The notes under the pieces: model-generated
Told to the model about the DNA's origin: nothing
The model's database searches: none
Seen by the model: only the letters and a program-made list of their open reading frames with translations
DNA from: Bacteroidales bacterium
GTDB lineage: Bacteria > Bacteroidota > Bacteroidia > Bacteroidales > F082
Assembly: GCA_017428285.1 (NCBI GenBank)
Contig: JAFRRE010000130.1
Coordinates: forward strand, 1 to 18,386
Direction: 5' to 3'
Length of the DNA stretch: 18,386 bases
Shown here: positions 1-7,847 of the stretch, one piece after another
How the letters are laid out: every line of letters begins with the position of its first letter
How positions within the stretch are numbered: position 1 is the first letter of the stretch
Translations under genes and position numbers: made by a program

Positions 1-1
1 C

Positions 2-1624
2 AACGCCGTCATCGACTTGATCATGATGAAGATGTTGGTCTTCAAGAACGGCAATGGCGCTCCTGAAGTGCAGGACATCCCTGCCGCCGAGATGGCCAAG
101 GCTGAAGAGCTGCACAACAACCTCATCGAGCACGCTGCCGAAGGCGAAGAGGCTCTGATGGAGAAGTTCTTCGAAGAGATGACCCTGAGCGAGGAAGACA
201 TGGAACGCGGTATCCACCTGGGTATTGTCAACCGTGAGATGTTCCCTGTCATCTGCGGCGCTGCCAAGCGTGGCGTGGGTGTCACCCGTCTGATGGATTT
301 CATCATCAACGCTTGCCCGTCGCCTGCCGACATGCCTGCTATCAAAGCCAAGAACGGCCAAGAGTTCCACAACAGCGTTGATGACCCGACTGCTTTGTTC
401 ATCTTCAAGGTGACCACCGAGCAGAACCTCGGCGATGTGGCCTGGATGCGCGTTTATGGCGGCACCGTGGTGAAGAGCCAAGACCTCATCAACCCGCGTA
501 CGGGCAACAAGGAGCGTCTCTCACAGCTGCTGGTGTTCCGCGGCAAGAACCGTGAAGAGGTTGAGAAAGTCAACGCTGGCGACATCATCTGCACCATCAA
601 GTTGAAGGATGGCCGCATCGGTGATTCTTTAGTCGATGCCAAGGCTGCTGAAGCTATCTTCCCAGAGATTCCGTTCCCGAACCCGATCTTCTCGATCGCC
701 GTCAAAGCCGTCAACTCACAAGAAGATGAAAAACTCGGCAGCATCCTCAACGACATCCACAAGACCGACCCGACCGTCATCGCCGGTATGTCGCGCGAAC
801 TGCGCCAGAACATCCTGCAATGCCAGGGCGAATATCACTTCAACACCCTGAAGTGGTACTTCGACAATGTCTATAAGATCGCCATCGAGACAGCTTCGCC
901 GAAGATCCCGTATCGTGAGACCATCACCAAGAGCGCAAGCGCCAGCTACCGTCACAAGAAACAATCCGGTGGTAGCGGTCAGTTCGGTGAAGTGCACATG
1001 CAACTGGCTCCTTACTTCGAGGGTTACACCGACCCGAGCGAACTGCAGGTGCGCGACAAGCAAGAGTACGAACTGCCTTGGGGCGGTAAGCTCATCTTCG
1101 CCAACTGCGTCGTCGGTGGTGCCATCGATGCCCGCTTCATGCCCGCCATCCTGAAGGGTGTCAACGAGCGCTTGGAGCAAGGCCCGCTGACCGGTTCTTA
1201 CGCCCGCGACATCATCGTCTACATCTACGATGGTAAGATGCACCCAGTCGACTCCAACGAAATGGCCTTTAAGATCGCCGGTCGTATGGCTTTCAGTGCC
1301 GCCTTTAAGAACGCTGGCCCGAAGATCATGGAACCCATCTACGACCTCGATGTGCGTATGCCCGCCGACCTCATGGGTGCCGTCATGACCGACCTGCAAG
1401 GCCGCCGTGCCATCGTCATGGGTATGGACAGCGACCACAACTACCAGACCATCCACGCCAAGGTTCCGTTGGCCGAGATGGACCGTTATTCCACCTCACT
1501 GAGCTCGCTGACTTCGGGCCGTGGCACCTTCACCATGAAGTATGCTGAATACCAGCAAGTGCCCACCGATGTGCAGAACCGCCTCCTCAAGGAGTACGAA
1601 GAGAGCCAGAAGGAAGAAGAATAA
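2..1624 (+). CDS. fusA2: Elongation factor G paralog, EF-G2 type (5' truncated by window)
   Basis: The reading frame is open from the first bases, so the N-terminal GTP-binding part (P-loop, switch regions) lies outside the window and only the end of the G domain onward is present. Visible parts in order: the end of the G/G' region (GAAKRGVGVTRLMDF), domain II (GTVVKSQDLINPRTGNKERL), domain III (GQGEYHF-like stretch), the domain IV entry (RETITKSASASYRHKKQSGG), the domain IV tip (DGKMHPVDSNEMAFKIAGR) and domain V (MEPIYDLDVRMPADLMGAVM, then DLQGRRAIVMGM). The phrases LTGSYARD, GGAIDARF and YSTSLSSLTSGRG match, from memory, the EF-G2 paralog of Bacteroides rather than canonical EF-G, which has LRS.TQGR there. 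In Bacteroides EF-G2 is reported to support translation under carbon starvation without GTP hydrolysis; whether that holds here cannot be seen because the G motifs are missing. A terminator follows directly, so it is probably a separate transcription unit. Confidence 0.9.
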   Translation, partial: NAVIDLIMMKMLVFKNGNGAPEVQDIPAAEMAKAEELHNNLIEHAAEGEEALMEKFFEEMTLSEEDMERGIHLGIVNREMFPVICGAAKRGVGVTRLMDFIINACPSPADMPAIKAKNGQEFHNSVDDPTALFIFKVTTEQNLGDVAWMRVYGGTVVKSQDLINPRTGNKERLSQLLVFRGKNREEVEKVNAGDIICTIKLKDGRIGDSLVDAKAAEAIFPEIPFPNPIFSIAVKAVNSQEDEKLGSILNDIHKTDPTVIAGMSRELRQNILQCQGEYHFNTLKWYFDNVYKIAIETASPKIPYRETITKSASASYRHKKQSGGSGQFGEVHMQLAPYFEGYTDPSELQVRDKQEYELPWGGKLIFANCVVGGAIDARFMPAILKGVNERLEQGPLTGSYARDIIVYIYDGKMHPVDSNEMAFKIAGRMAFSAAFKNAGPKIMEPIYDLDVRMPADLMGAVMTDLQGRRAIVMGMDSDHNYQTIHAKVPLAEMDRYSTSLSSLTSGRGTFTMKYAEYQQVPTDVQNRLLKEYEESQKEEE

Positions 1625-1656
1625 AAGAGTATTTTTTCATAAGTATTGCATTTTTT

Positions 1657-1689
1657 CCCCGCTGCGTATTTTATGTGGCGGGGTTTTTT
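1657..1689 (+). terminator. Rho-independent terminator after EF-G2
   Basis: CCCCGC at 1657-1662 pairs with GCGGGG at 1678-1683, and an inner CGTA/TATG pairing (with one G-T) shortens the loop. Six Ts follow at 1684-1689. It lies 33 bp after the EF-G2 stop codon and just before the regulator gene, so it separates the two units. Confidence 0.8.
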
Positions 1690-1692
1690 GTT

Positions 1693-1700
1693 TATTTTTG
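1693..1700 (+). promoter_or_regulatory. Candidate Bacteroidetes -7 element for the TPR/HTH regulator
   Basis: TATTTTTG is an exact match to the Bacteroidetes -7 consensus TAnnTTTG. The ATG at 1706 is only 6 nt downstream, so a transcript starting about 5 nt after the element would be leaderless or nearly so. No convincing TTTG -33 box is seen at 19-20 bp spacing, because that position falls inside the terminator hairpin. Confidence 0.4.
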
Positions 1701-1705
1701 TGGGC

Positions 1706-3397
1706 ATGAAACATATAGCTTGGATAGGATTGTTGGTCTTGCTAATCTTGTCAGCTTGCGACGCCACCACGCGCGAGGCGCGGCGCATGGTGAAGCGTGC
1801 CGAGCAGTTGGCTGACACTCTGCCCGACAGCACCGTGCGCTTGATTGACAGCGTGCTGCGCATGCCCGCGAGCTTCAGCGAGCGGGAGCGCATGGACATG
1901 GCCCTGTTGCAGGCCGAGGCCTTGTTTGGTGACCATGGACAGGAAATCTCGCCCCTCATGGACGATGATTTCTTCGACGACCATGCCCCCCTCTCCACCA
2001 GCCCCGAGCTGGAGCGCACCGCCGCCTATTATGCCGGGAAAAAACAATACGCCAATGCTGCCCATGCGGCGCTCTACAGCGGCTTCGTACAGCAGCACTA
2101 CAACGAGAAGGAATCCGCCATGCGCTCGTTCAAGGAGGCGGAGCAATACGGCAAACTGGCTGTTGACAGCCTCACTGTGGCGCAGGCGGAGTATTGGATG
2201 GGAAAGATGCTGTACTATGAAGGAAGAAAACAAGAAGCTTTATCTTCACTTATTATTGCCGAGAGTTTCGCCAAAAATCGTTGTGCAGAACAGGCTATTA
2301 TAGAAAACAGTAAGGCTGTGACTTACATTTTGATGAGTCAATATGATAGTGCGGAACTATGCCTCCGACAAAGTTTTCAGTATGCTGAAAAAGTGGGAGT
2401 GGACAGAATAAAACGTAAAATCTATAACAATTACTCGGTGCTATACCGCCTTCAAGGCAAATACGGACAAGCTGTTATTTCACTGCAGCAAATGATGCAA
2501 GAATCAAGTCTTAACAATCTTGAACAACTTGTATTATTCCTAAATTTAGGTAATACGTATTTTATGGCGAAAGAATTGGATTCAGCCGCTATGTATTACC
2601 AACATATGGAAGCGATTTTGCCTACCGCTGATGTAAAAAAAGAAACAGTATTTTCCATATACGAAGCCTTGTTACATTTTGCCGAAAGTCAAAGTAATAC
2701 TGCTATGGCTTTGCAATACCGCGAAAAACATGAAAGATCGTTGTATGATGTGATGATCCAACGGCAGGAGCAGACCATTTATAGGATTCAGCAGCAGTAC
2801 AACTATGAGAGTCTGCAAAATGTGATGAACCGAAAAATAATCCAAAGACATCTAATAATATTGATTATCAGCATATTATTACTTGTTACAACTATTATAG
2901 TTTTGGTTTTGCAATACAGGCGCAAACAGTTGCTGGAATCAGAAGAAGAAATGAAACAGCAAATGGACGCAATGAAGCAGGATTTACTACAAACGGTGAA
3001 AACCTCTGTTTTGGATCAAGAAATTTCTTCACGGTTAAGAATGATAATATTTGCCTATCGTACTTCACAGCGAGAAAATGACCCAAAAAAAGAATGGCAA
3101 CCTTTGGTAATGAAAGTTATGAATGGGAAAGATAGTCCGTTTGAAGCTGCACAAAGTATTTTGGAAACGGCATATCCCCGTTTGTACTCAACTATTAAGG
3201 AAAACTATCCCAATCTGACTGAAACAGAAGCCAAGGTCTGTTTACTCTCTTGTTCAGACCTTTCCAATACAGAGATGGCCGACCTCTTGGGATTGAGTCT
3301 GAACACCGTCAACCAAAACCGCAGCAACCTGCGCAAAAAACTCAACCTAAAACCCGATAGAATGAAGGAACAGTTGCGTTCGGCATTGTCCAAGTAA
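1706..3397 (+). CDS. Lipoprotein-anchored TPR transmembrane regulator with C-terminal LuxR-type HTH
   Basis: The start is placed at 1706 (MKHIAWIGLLVLLILSAC) and not at the longer in-frame ATG at 1646, because this start gives a clean lipoprotein signal peptide with lipobox LSAC (Cys18) and the longer frame runs through the terminator. The protein has 563 residues. Residues about 30-340 are helical with TPR-like spacing (AEYWMGKMLYYEGRKQEALS, NNYSVLYRLQGKYGQAVISL). One transmembrane helix lies at about 383-402, then a charged coiled coil (LLESEEEMKQQMDAMKQDLL), then an HTH at about 504-563 (LTETEAKVCLLSCSDLSNTE, then MADLLGLSLNTVNQNRSNLR). The inferred topology is a periplasmic lipid-anchored TPR sensor and a cytoplasmic DNA-binding tail, a layout common in Bacteroidetes one-component regulators. 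It sits just upstream of the RHS operon, which it may control. Codons 1 to about 170 are GC-rich and the rest AT-rich. Its ligand and targets are not visible. Confidence 0.85.
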   Translation: MKHIAWIGLLVLLILSACDATTREARRMVKRAEQLADTLPDSTVRLIDSVLRMPASFSERERMDMALLQAEALFGDHGQEISPLMDDDFFDDHAPLSTSPELERTAAYYAGKKQYANAAHAALYSGFVQQHYNEKESAMRSFKEAEQYGKLAVDSLTVAQAEYWMGKMLYYEGRKQEALSSLIIAESFAKNRCAEQAIIENSKAVTYILMSQYDSAELCLRQSFQYAEKVGVDRIKRKIYNNYSVLYRLQGKYGQAVISLQQMMQESSLNNLEQLVLFLNLGNTYFMAKELDSAAMYYQHMEAILPTADVKKETVFSIYEALLHFAESQSNTAMALQYREKHERSLYDVMIQRQEQTIYRIQQQYNYESLQNVMNRKIIQRHLIILIISILLLVTTIIVLVLQYRRKQLLESEEEMKQQMDAMKQDLLQTVKTSVLDQEISSRLRMIIFAYRTSQRENDPKKEWQPLVMKVMNGKDSPFEAAQSILETAYPRLYSTIKENYPNLTETEAKVCLLSCSDLSNTEMADLLGLSLNTVNQNRSNLRKKLNLKPDRMKEQLRSALSK

Positions 3398-3413
3398 TTT
3401 TGGTTTTGCCTTC

Positions 3414-3448
3414 ACAAGCCTAAATGCTTGTCTGTTTTGTCTTTTTTT
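3414..3448 (+). terminator. Weak candidate terminator after the regulator
   Basis: ACAAGC at 3414-3419 pairs with GCTTGT at 3426-3431 around a 6-nt loop. T-rich sequence follows, including a run of seven Ts that starts about 10 nt after the stem. The stem is short and the T-run offset, so termination would be weak. Confidence 0.4.
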
Positions 3449-3508
3449 ACCTTCCAATGCTTATATCCAAAGCAAAAATACCTATATATTCGTTTTTGTT
3501 TCTTGTTG

Positions 3509-3542
3509 TTTTTCAATGGTTTGTATTTTCTCCATTGAAAAA
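3509..3542 (+). repeat. Perfect 11-bp inverted repeat upstream of the operon promoter
   Basis: TTTTTCAATGG (3509-3519) and CCATTGAAAAA (3532-3542) are perfect reverse complements separated by 12 nt. The T side is upstream and the A side downstream, the reverse of a + strand intrinsic terminator, so it is better read as a protein-binding site or a hairpin of unknown role. It lies about 35 bp upstream of the putative -33 element. Confidence 0.55.
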
Positions 3543-3577
3543 AGGTTATATGAGACGAAATTAAAACTATATCTCAA

Positions 3578-3607
3578 TTGACAGATATGTTTGACTCAGT
3601 AATTTTG
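3578..3607 (+). promoter_or_regulatory. Bacteroidetes-type promoter for the RHS operon
   Basis: TTG at 3578-3580 (context AATTG) is followed after 19 bp by TAATTTTG at 3600-3607, an exact TAnnTTTG match. Spacing and both elements fit the Bacteroidetes primary sigma promoter. Transcription would start near 3612, giving a leader of about 60 nt before the ATG at 3672. This is the best promoter candidate for the gene run that follows. Confidence 0.6.
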
Positions 3608-3625
3608 TGCTGTAAATCGTTTCAC

Positions 3626-3635
3626 GACACGTGTC
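3626..3635. promoter_or_regulatory. Perfect 10-bp palindrome GACACGTGTC in the leader, possible operator
   Basis: GACACGTGTC is its own reverse complement. It lies about 15-25 bp downstream of the inferred transcription start and 37 bp before the first operon gene, where a bound dimer could block transcription. No second copy was noticed nearby. The binding protein is unknown. Confidence 0.35.
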
Positions 3636-3671
3636 ATTATTCCTATTGTTAACCACAAAAATCAAACGACA

Positions 3672-4088
3672 ATGAAAACAAAAACATTACTTCTCGTTGG
3701 CTTTTGGGCTTTCGGCTTGTTCGTTTGTGAAATGCAAGCCTTTAACACAATTTCAATTCCTATTAATATTTATATGAATGAGATTGTTGACCCGCCACAA
3801 GGTTACGAAGAAATTGCGCTACAAGGTAGTCTAATGTTCGGCGTTAATCCCAACGCCATCGTAGCCGGATCCAGCGAAGATGCCGTCTACATCGGCTTCA
3901 ACCAAAGCTTCGGCAACGTGAACATCTCCATCTACAATGGTATGGGTGGCCTTGTCTACAATACCGTGGTAAACACCGATGTGCAACAGGTATTCATCAT
4001 TCCATTCTCAGGTGTTGCCAGTGGCAGCTACACCGTTGAACTCAGCAGTGCCAACGGCTACGCCGAAGGCGAATTCGACAAAGATTAA
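3672..4088 (+). CDS. Small secreted DUF3244-like protein
   Basis: The protein has 138 residues and an N-terminal signal peptide (MKTKTLLLVGFWAFGLFVC, likely cut after EMQA). The C-terminal half has the short Ig-like beta-sandwich pattern of the DUF3244 family of Bacteroidetes: NVNISIYNGMGGLVYNTVV, then a IIPFSGVASGSYTVEL segment and a final AEGEFDKD. The end also recalls a shortened T9SS-style beta domain, but the usual YPNPT entry motif is absent. It is the first gene after the promoter at 3578-3607 and is followed after 43 bp by a lipoprotein gene. Its role is unknown; it may be a surface or periplasmic accessory of the operon. The start is supported by the signal peptide and by A-rich upstream sequence typical of Bacteroidetes. 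Confidence 0.75.
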   Translation: MKTKTLLLVGFWAFGLFVCEMQAFNTISIPINIYMNEIVDPPQGYEEIALQGSLMFGVNPNAIVAGSSEDAVYIGFNQSFGNVNISIYNGMGGLVYNTVVNTDVQQVFIIPFSGVASGSYTVELSSANGYAEGEFDKD

Positions 4089-4131
4089 TCTTCAATTCAC
4101 CTTATTACTAACAGTTTAAATTCAAATCATC

Positions 4132-5169
4132 ATGAAAAGATTAAATTCAATCATTGCCATCCTTGGTTTGGCAATTATAGCTACGGCGGTGGCTGTCGTT
4201 TCGTGCAAGAAGGAGCAAGCTCCCGACACGCGCAATCAAAGCCAAGTCGCAATTGCTCGCATTAAGGACTTCAAGCGACAATTGGAGCAGGTTGGGCTGA
4301 ACCCTAACGAGAAGACCCTCTCCTATATGAGCATCCCCGATGCCGTGTGGAACCTCGAGGCCTTGTTCAACTATACCTATGCCTATCCCGACTATTACTA
4401 TGGAAATACGATATGCTGCGACACCACCCTTTACCTGCCCGTGTGCTCCAACGACTCTGTGTCGCTTGCCGACCTGTACGTTTTCAATGGACAGATGTAC
4501 GAAGCCGTACTTGAGCTATACCAAGCTGCTTTGCTGAACGACAAGCAGTTTGTCATTCTTGACGTGGAGGCAGGTGAGCGCAACGGTAGCCTACAGGCCA
4601 TTGAACTCCATACTGTGCAAGGTAGTCTGAAAGGAGAGCAGCCCAGCCCCGACCAGCCGCATCCCTGGAGGCCTTTTATGGATGATGGTATACAATGGTA
4701 CTACGGGGAAGACCACGTGAACAGTATGGGCTTTCCAGCTGATGCGGCGGATACGTTGTCGGGGATGCTGAATGCGAATCTGGTATCTATAGCTCCAGAG
4801 GGTTATGAGTATGTCTATATCGGTGTGATGAACAAACATACTGAATTGGTTGATAACTATCCGAATCCGACTTCGGGATATCCTGATGTCAGTCCACGCT
4901 ACTGCGAGTTCTTCAAGGTAAAATCCAGCATGCAAGATTACTGGCTGAATTCGGATCAGATGAACTACTATTATTTCGGGGAGCGCCACCTTGTGTTGAA
5001 CATCCTGCCCAACAGTGTCGATCATCCTGTACCATCGGATCATTGTTTGTTCCGAGTTGTTGTAAATGATGGAGAGAACGACACAGCGATAGGACATTTT
5101 ACCACAGCCTTTTACGGGATTCCGCTTATAGAGTCCCAAGACAGCATCCATAAAGTAGACATCAAATAA
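4132..5169 (+). CDS. Lipoprotein of unknown function
   Basis: The protein has 345 residues. A lipoprotein signal (MKRLNSIIAILGLAIIATAV, then AVVSC at Cys25) is followed directly by charged residues KKEQ, which is compatible with Bacteroidetes lipoprotein anchoring; whether it is surface exported cannot be decided. The mature part begins with a short helix (ARIKDFKRQLEQVGL) and continues as an aromatic and acidic domain rich in Tyr (YTYAYPDYYYGNTICCDTTL). I recognise no catalytic motif. The stretch NYPNPTSGYPD at about residues 243-253 resembles a T9SS entry motif but lies about 100 residues before the end, so it is probably coincidental. It is 17 bp upstream of a T9SS cargo gene and part of the same packed run, so it is likely a cell-envelope accessory of that system. 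Confidence 0.7.
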   Translation: MKRLNSIIAILGLAIIATAVAVVSCKKEQAPDTRNQSQVAIARIKDFKRQLEQVGLNPNEKTLSYMSIPDAVWNLEALFNYTYAYPDYYYGNTICCDTTLYLPVCSNDSVSLADLYVFNGQMYEAVLELYQAALLNDKQFVILDVEAGERNGSLQAIELHTVQGSLKGEQPSPDQPHPWRPFMDDGIQWYYGEDHVNSMGFPADAADTLSGMLNANLVSIAPEGYEYVYIGVMNKHTELVDNYPNPTSGYPDVSPRYCEFFKVKSSMQDYWLNSDQMNYYYFGERHLVLNILPNSVDHPVPSDHCLFRVVVNDGENDTAIGHFTTAFYGIPLIESQDSIHKVDIK

Positions 5170-5186
5170 CAACAATATTTACCGCT

Positions 5187-6719
5187 ATGAAAAGGAACCT
5201 GTTTTTCATGGTATTAATGACCCTGTGCCCATATCTCTTCTCCCAGGAATGGACGGTTCAGATTGAGACGGGAAACACCTGGGCCCTCAACGATGTCATA
5301 TCGGTTGACAATGGCGAGTCCGTCCTTTGCTTGGGCTGTTCAGCCAACAAACACGGACTGTTGGTGAAAGTCGATAGGGACGGCGAGCACATTGACAGGA
5401 TTGTACACCCGCCGGGCATGATACTCAATTACTTCAGCGCGGTGCAGCTCGACAATGGCAACTATATGGTCTTCGGCATTTGCGACGACAGCCTGTGCGA
5501 CCCTCATTACCAAAGATATATCCGTGTGGATGTCTTCGACAACGGGTTGGAACCGATAGGCTCGAGAACTTTCAGTGTTGAGGATGAAACCTTCGACTGC
5601 TTTTATGTTATGGATGGGAAGTTGTTGAATTCCATACTGTCCCCTTCAGGCACGGTCATCCTTGCCGCCGCTCCCGCCTACTATACCGAGCAGGAGATTT
5701 ATAGGCGTGCCTTACAGCTGTATGAACTAAACGAGGAAGGCGACACACTGGTCAAGAAGTCGCTCCCGTCCTATTATGCAAGTTCCGTTGAGGAGATCAC
5801 CTATGAGCCGCATTCCGACAATTTGTTGATGGCTGTGGAAGGAGGTAATTTCCTGAGCTTCATGGGCGTGCCGGGGATATATGTGGTCGACATGAGTCTT
5901 GAGGTCATATCAAGGAAACACCTGAATAAGGTGCAAGGCGGATATGGATACGAAGTGGATCCCATCGAAAAAATCTCCACCGACGGCAAATGGATAGACG
6001 GAGACCGATTGATACTTCATGCCCTAAAAATCCAGCTCAACCGCCAGACTTTCTATTACCCTTCCCTATACGTCATCGATTCGGCATTGAATGTGTACGG
6101 TGAGCTGCGCCTACCCCCCTACGACTCGACCGCATGGATACCACAGGGAACCAGCACGGCCTATATCGACGACTCCACCATCTTTGCCATCACCTATTGT
6201 GCCGAAAGGATGTATACAGGCATCTATCAGGCCAATGTAATCCTTGTGGACAAGCATCTCAACCTTTTGGGGCGCAAGGCTTTCAGGGATGACGAGTTCC
6301 TGTTCCGCCCAGGACAGCCCGCGGCTTTCAACGATGGTGGGTGCCTTGTGCCGATGCTCACGCGGAGAGGAATGTATGAGCCTGGTGATCCGGAGTTTCA
6401 GGGGATGCTGATGAAGTTTCGAAGGGAGGACATCGAGATCACTTGGGATGTGGTTCGGGAAGACGGTGCCAGTGAACATCTCTTGCCCTATCCCAACCCC
6501 ACTGGAGGCAACATCAACATTCCGCTTCCGGAGGCCGTCTCCGACAACGCTCGGCTCCTGCTTTTCGACGCGGAAGGCGTGAAATGCCTCGACAGTGCCG
6601 TCGGCCAGGAGGGCAACCTGATCAGGCTCGACACGGGCAACCTTACCTCAGGTCTGTATTTGTACCGCATCGTCGCAGGAAGCCGCACGGTGGCCGAAGG
6701 CAAGTTTGTAAAGGATTGA
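5187..6719 (+). CDS. Secreted protein with C-terminal T9SS (type A) sorting domain
   Basis: The protein has 510 residues. Signal peptide MKRNLFFMVLMTLCPYLFSQ is followed by a beta-rich body with repeated patterns such as GLLVKVDRDGEHIDRI and LDNGNYMVFG, which resemble blades of a propeller-like secreted protein, though no named family is certain. Residues about 433-510 are a typical T9SS C-terminal domain: LLPYPNPTGGNINIPLP, RLLLFDAEGVKCLDS, then LTSGLYLYRIVAGSRTVAEG and the terminal KFVKD. Known T9SS cargo of this kind is moved across the outer membrane and the domain removed while the protein is attached to the cell surface or released. The start at 5187 follows the previous stop by 17 bp. 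The partial gene at 18011 has a loosely similar N-terminal layout and may be related. Confidence 0.85.
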   Translation: MKRNLFFMVLMTLCPYLFSQEWTVQIETGNTWALNDVISVDNGESVLCLGCSANKHGLLVKVDRDGEHIDRIVHPPGMILNYFSAVQLDNGNYMVFGICDDSLCDPHYQRYIRVDVFDNGLEPIGSRTFSVEDETFDCFYVMDGKLLNSILSPSGTVILAAAPAYYTEQEIYRRALQLYELNEEGDTLVKKSLPSYYASSVEEITYEPHSDNLLMAVEGGNFLSFMGVPGIYVVDMSLEVISRKHLNKVQGGYGYEVDPIEKISTDGKWIDGDRLILHALKIQLNRQTFYYPSLYVIDSALNVYGELRLPPYDSTAWIPQGTSTAYIDDSTIFAITYCAERMYTGIYQANVILVDKHLNLLGRKAFRDDEFLFRPGQPAAFNDGGCLVPMLTRRGMYEPGDPEFQGMLMKFRREDIEITWDVVREDGASEHLLPYPNPTGGNINIPLPEAVSDNARLLLFDAEGVKCLDSAVGQEGNLIRLDTGNLTSGLYLYRIVAGSRTVAEGKFVKD

Positions 6720-6742
6720 GAACTAACTAAACAAACAAGACA

Positions 6743-7840
6743 ATGAAACAAACAAGATTTGCAATTACGCTGGTCGCCTGCCTGCTAGGTCTTGTGGGCA
6801 TGGCACAAAACACTGTAGTAGAAGGAACCAAACTCAACATCGGGGAGAACAATATCGTAACAGGTACCATATCGGGCGCCATTGGCCAGTACAACATTGT
6901 TGGGGCAAACAATGCTTTGGCGGTAGGTTACGGCGACACTATCGATGTGCAGTACGCGAACAATTCCTTTACATTAGGCACACTGAACAGAATCGGAGGA
7001 TCCTCTTCTTTCGGGTTTGGACAGGATGTGAAGGTTTTGTGGGACTATGGGCTTGGCCTGGGCCGCTATTTGAAAGCGACAGGACAAGACGACTGCATGG
7101 TCATCGGAAGTGGCTTTCCCAGTTCGGGACTCAAGCCGAAACGGTTTCTCGAAAACGAGCACAGCCACAGCCTGATGATTGGTTTCAAGAGCATACATCC
7201 CACGCTTACCGTCGGCCCGTCGCCCAACAACTATCCATCGGGTGACACTTTGGGCAAGACCGGCAAGGTTGCCATCGGCGACGTTCCGGTAACCGACATC
7301 GCAGCCAAGCTCCACATCCGCTCCGACTACGGCGAGAACGCAGGGCTCATCCTCGAATCCAAGGATCCGGCGACAAGCAACGCCTTCATACGCATGAGGG
7401 ATGCAGGTCATGGGATTGAGGTGGATAATGAGGGAGAGATGACCATTCGGAGCATGGACAACCAAGACCTCGGGTCGCTTGTCCTACAAGGCCGTGTAGG
7501 AATCAACATCTCTAATGAGAACGACAGATATGCCCTTGCCGTCAATGGCGGCATCCTCACCAACGAGGTTTTCATCAAGAACGTGAACGAATGGTTCGAC
7601 CAAGTGCTTGCCAAGGACTACAACTTGTTGCCTCTCAACGACCTAAGGCATTACATCATCCAGAACGGTCATCTTCCTGAAATTCCTTCGGAAGAAGAAG
7701 TGATGGATCAAGGCTATGACATGGCTGAGATGCAAGGCCTCCTATTAAAGAAAATAGAGGAGCTGACACTCTACACCTTAAAGCAACAGGAAGAGATAGA
7801 GTTGCTTAAGCAATTGCTTGATGAACAGAGAAGAAAGTGA
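6743..7840 (+). CDS. Trimeric-adhesin-head / tail-fibre-like secreted protein
   Basis: The protein has 365 residues. Signal peptide MKQTRFAITLVACLLGLVGM ends before AQNTVVEG. Residues about 30-130 show the short Gly/Asn/Ala turns of YadA-like head repeats (GENNIVTG, GQYNIVGANNALAVGYGD, SSFGFGQDV, CMVIGSGFPSSG). A middle beta region (KVAIGDVPVTDIAAKLHIRS) resembles tail-fibre-type domains. The C-terminal part from about 281 carries a pattern common in Bacteroidetes fibre-like proteins, LLPLNDLRHYIIQNGHLPEI, then EMQGLLLKKIEELTLYTLKQ, and ends in a coiled coil likely to trimerise. There is no S74 chaperone or T9SS domain. It probably forms a surface or secreted fibre acting with the RHS protein; that link is inferred from position. 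The next start is only 7 bp beyond its stop. Confidence 0.8.
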   Translation: MKQTRFAITLVACLLGLVGMAQNTVVEGTKLNIGENNIVTGTISGAIGQYNIVGANNALAVGYGDTIDVQYANNSFTLGTLNRIGGSSSFGFGQDVKVLWDYGLGLGRYLKATGQDDCMVIGSGFPSSGLKPKRFLENEHSHSLMIGFKSIHPTLTVGPSPNNYPSGDTLGKTGKVAIGDVPVTDIAAKLHIRSDYGENAGLILESKDPATSNAFIRMRDAGHGIEVDNEGEMTIRSMDNQDLGSLVLQGRVGINISNENDRYALAVNGGILTNEVFIKNVNEWFDQVLAKDYNLLPLNDLRHYIIQNGHLPEIPSEEEVMDQGYDMAEMQGLLLKKIEELTLYTLKQQEEIELLKQLLDEQRRK

Positions 7841-7847
7841 GGAAACT

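Noticed and set aside
716..1456. 246-codon open frame on the minus strand inside EF-G2
   Set aside because: It is the shadow of a highly codon-biased gene on the opposite strand; the product has repetitive Val/Asp/His composition, no recognisable domain and no upstream signals.
1751..2303. Long open frames on both strands over the GC-rich start of the regulator
   Set aside because: They arise from the GC-rich stretch, stop where GC content falls, and lack credible starts or protein-like composition.
4858..4893. YPNPTSG motif in the lipoprotein at 4132 as a T9SS domain
   Set aside because: It is about 100 residues from the C-terminus and not followed by the usual GxY...V and GKFVK pattern, so it is not counted as a sorting domain.
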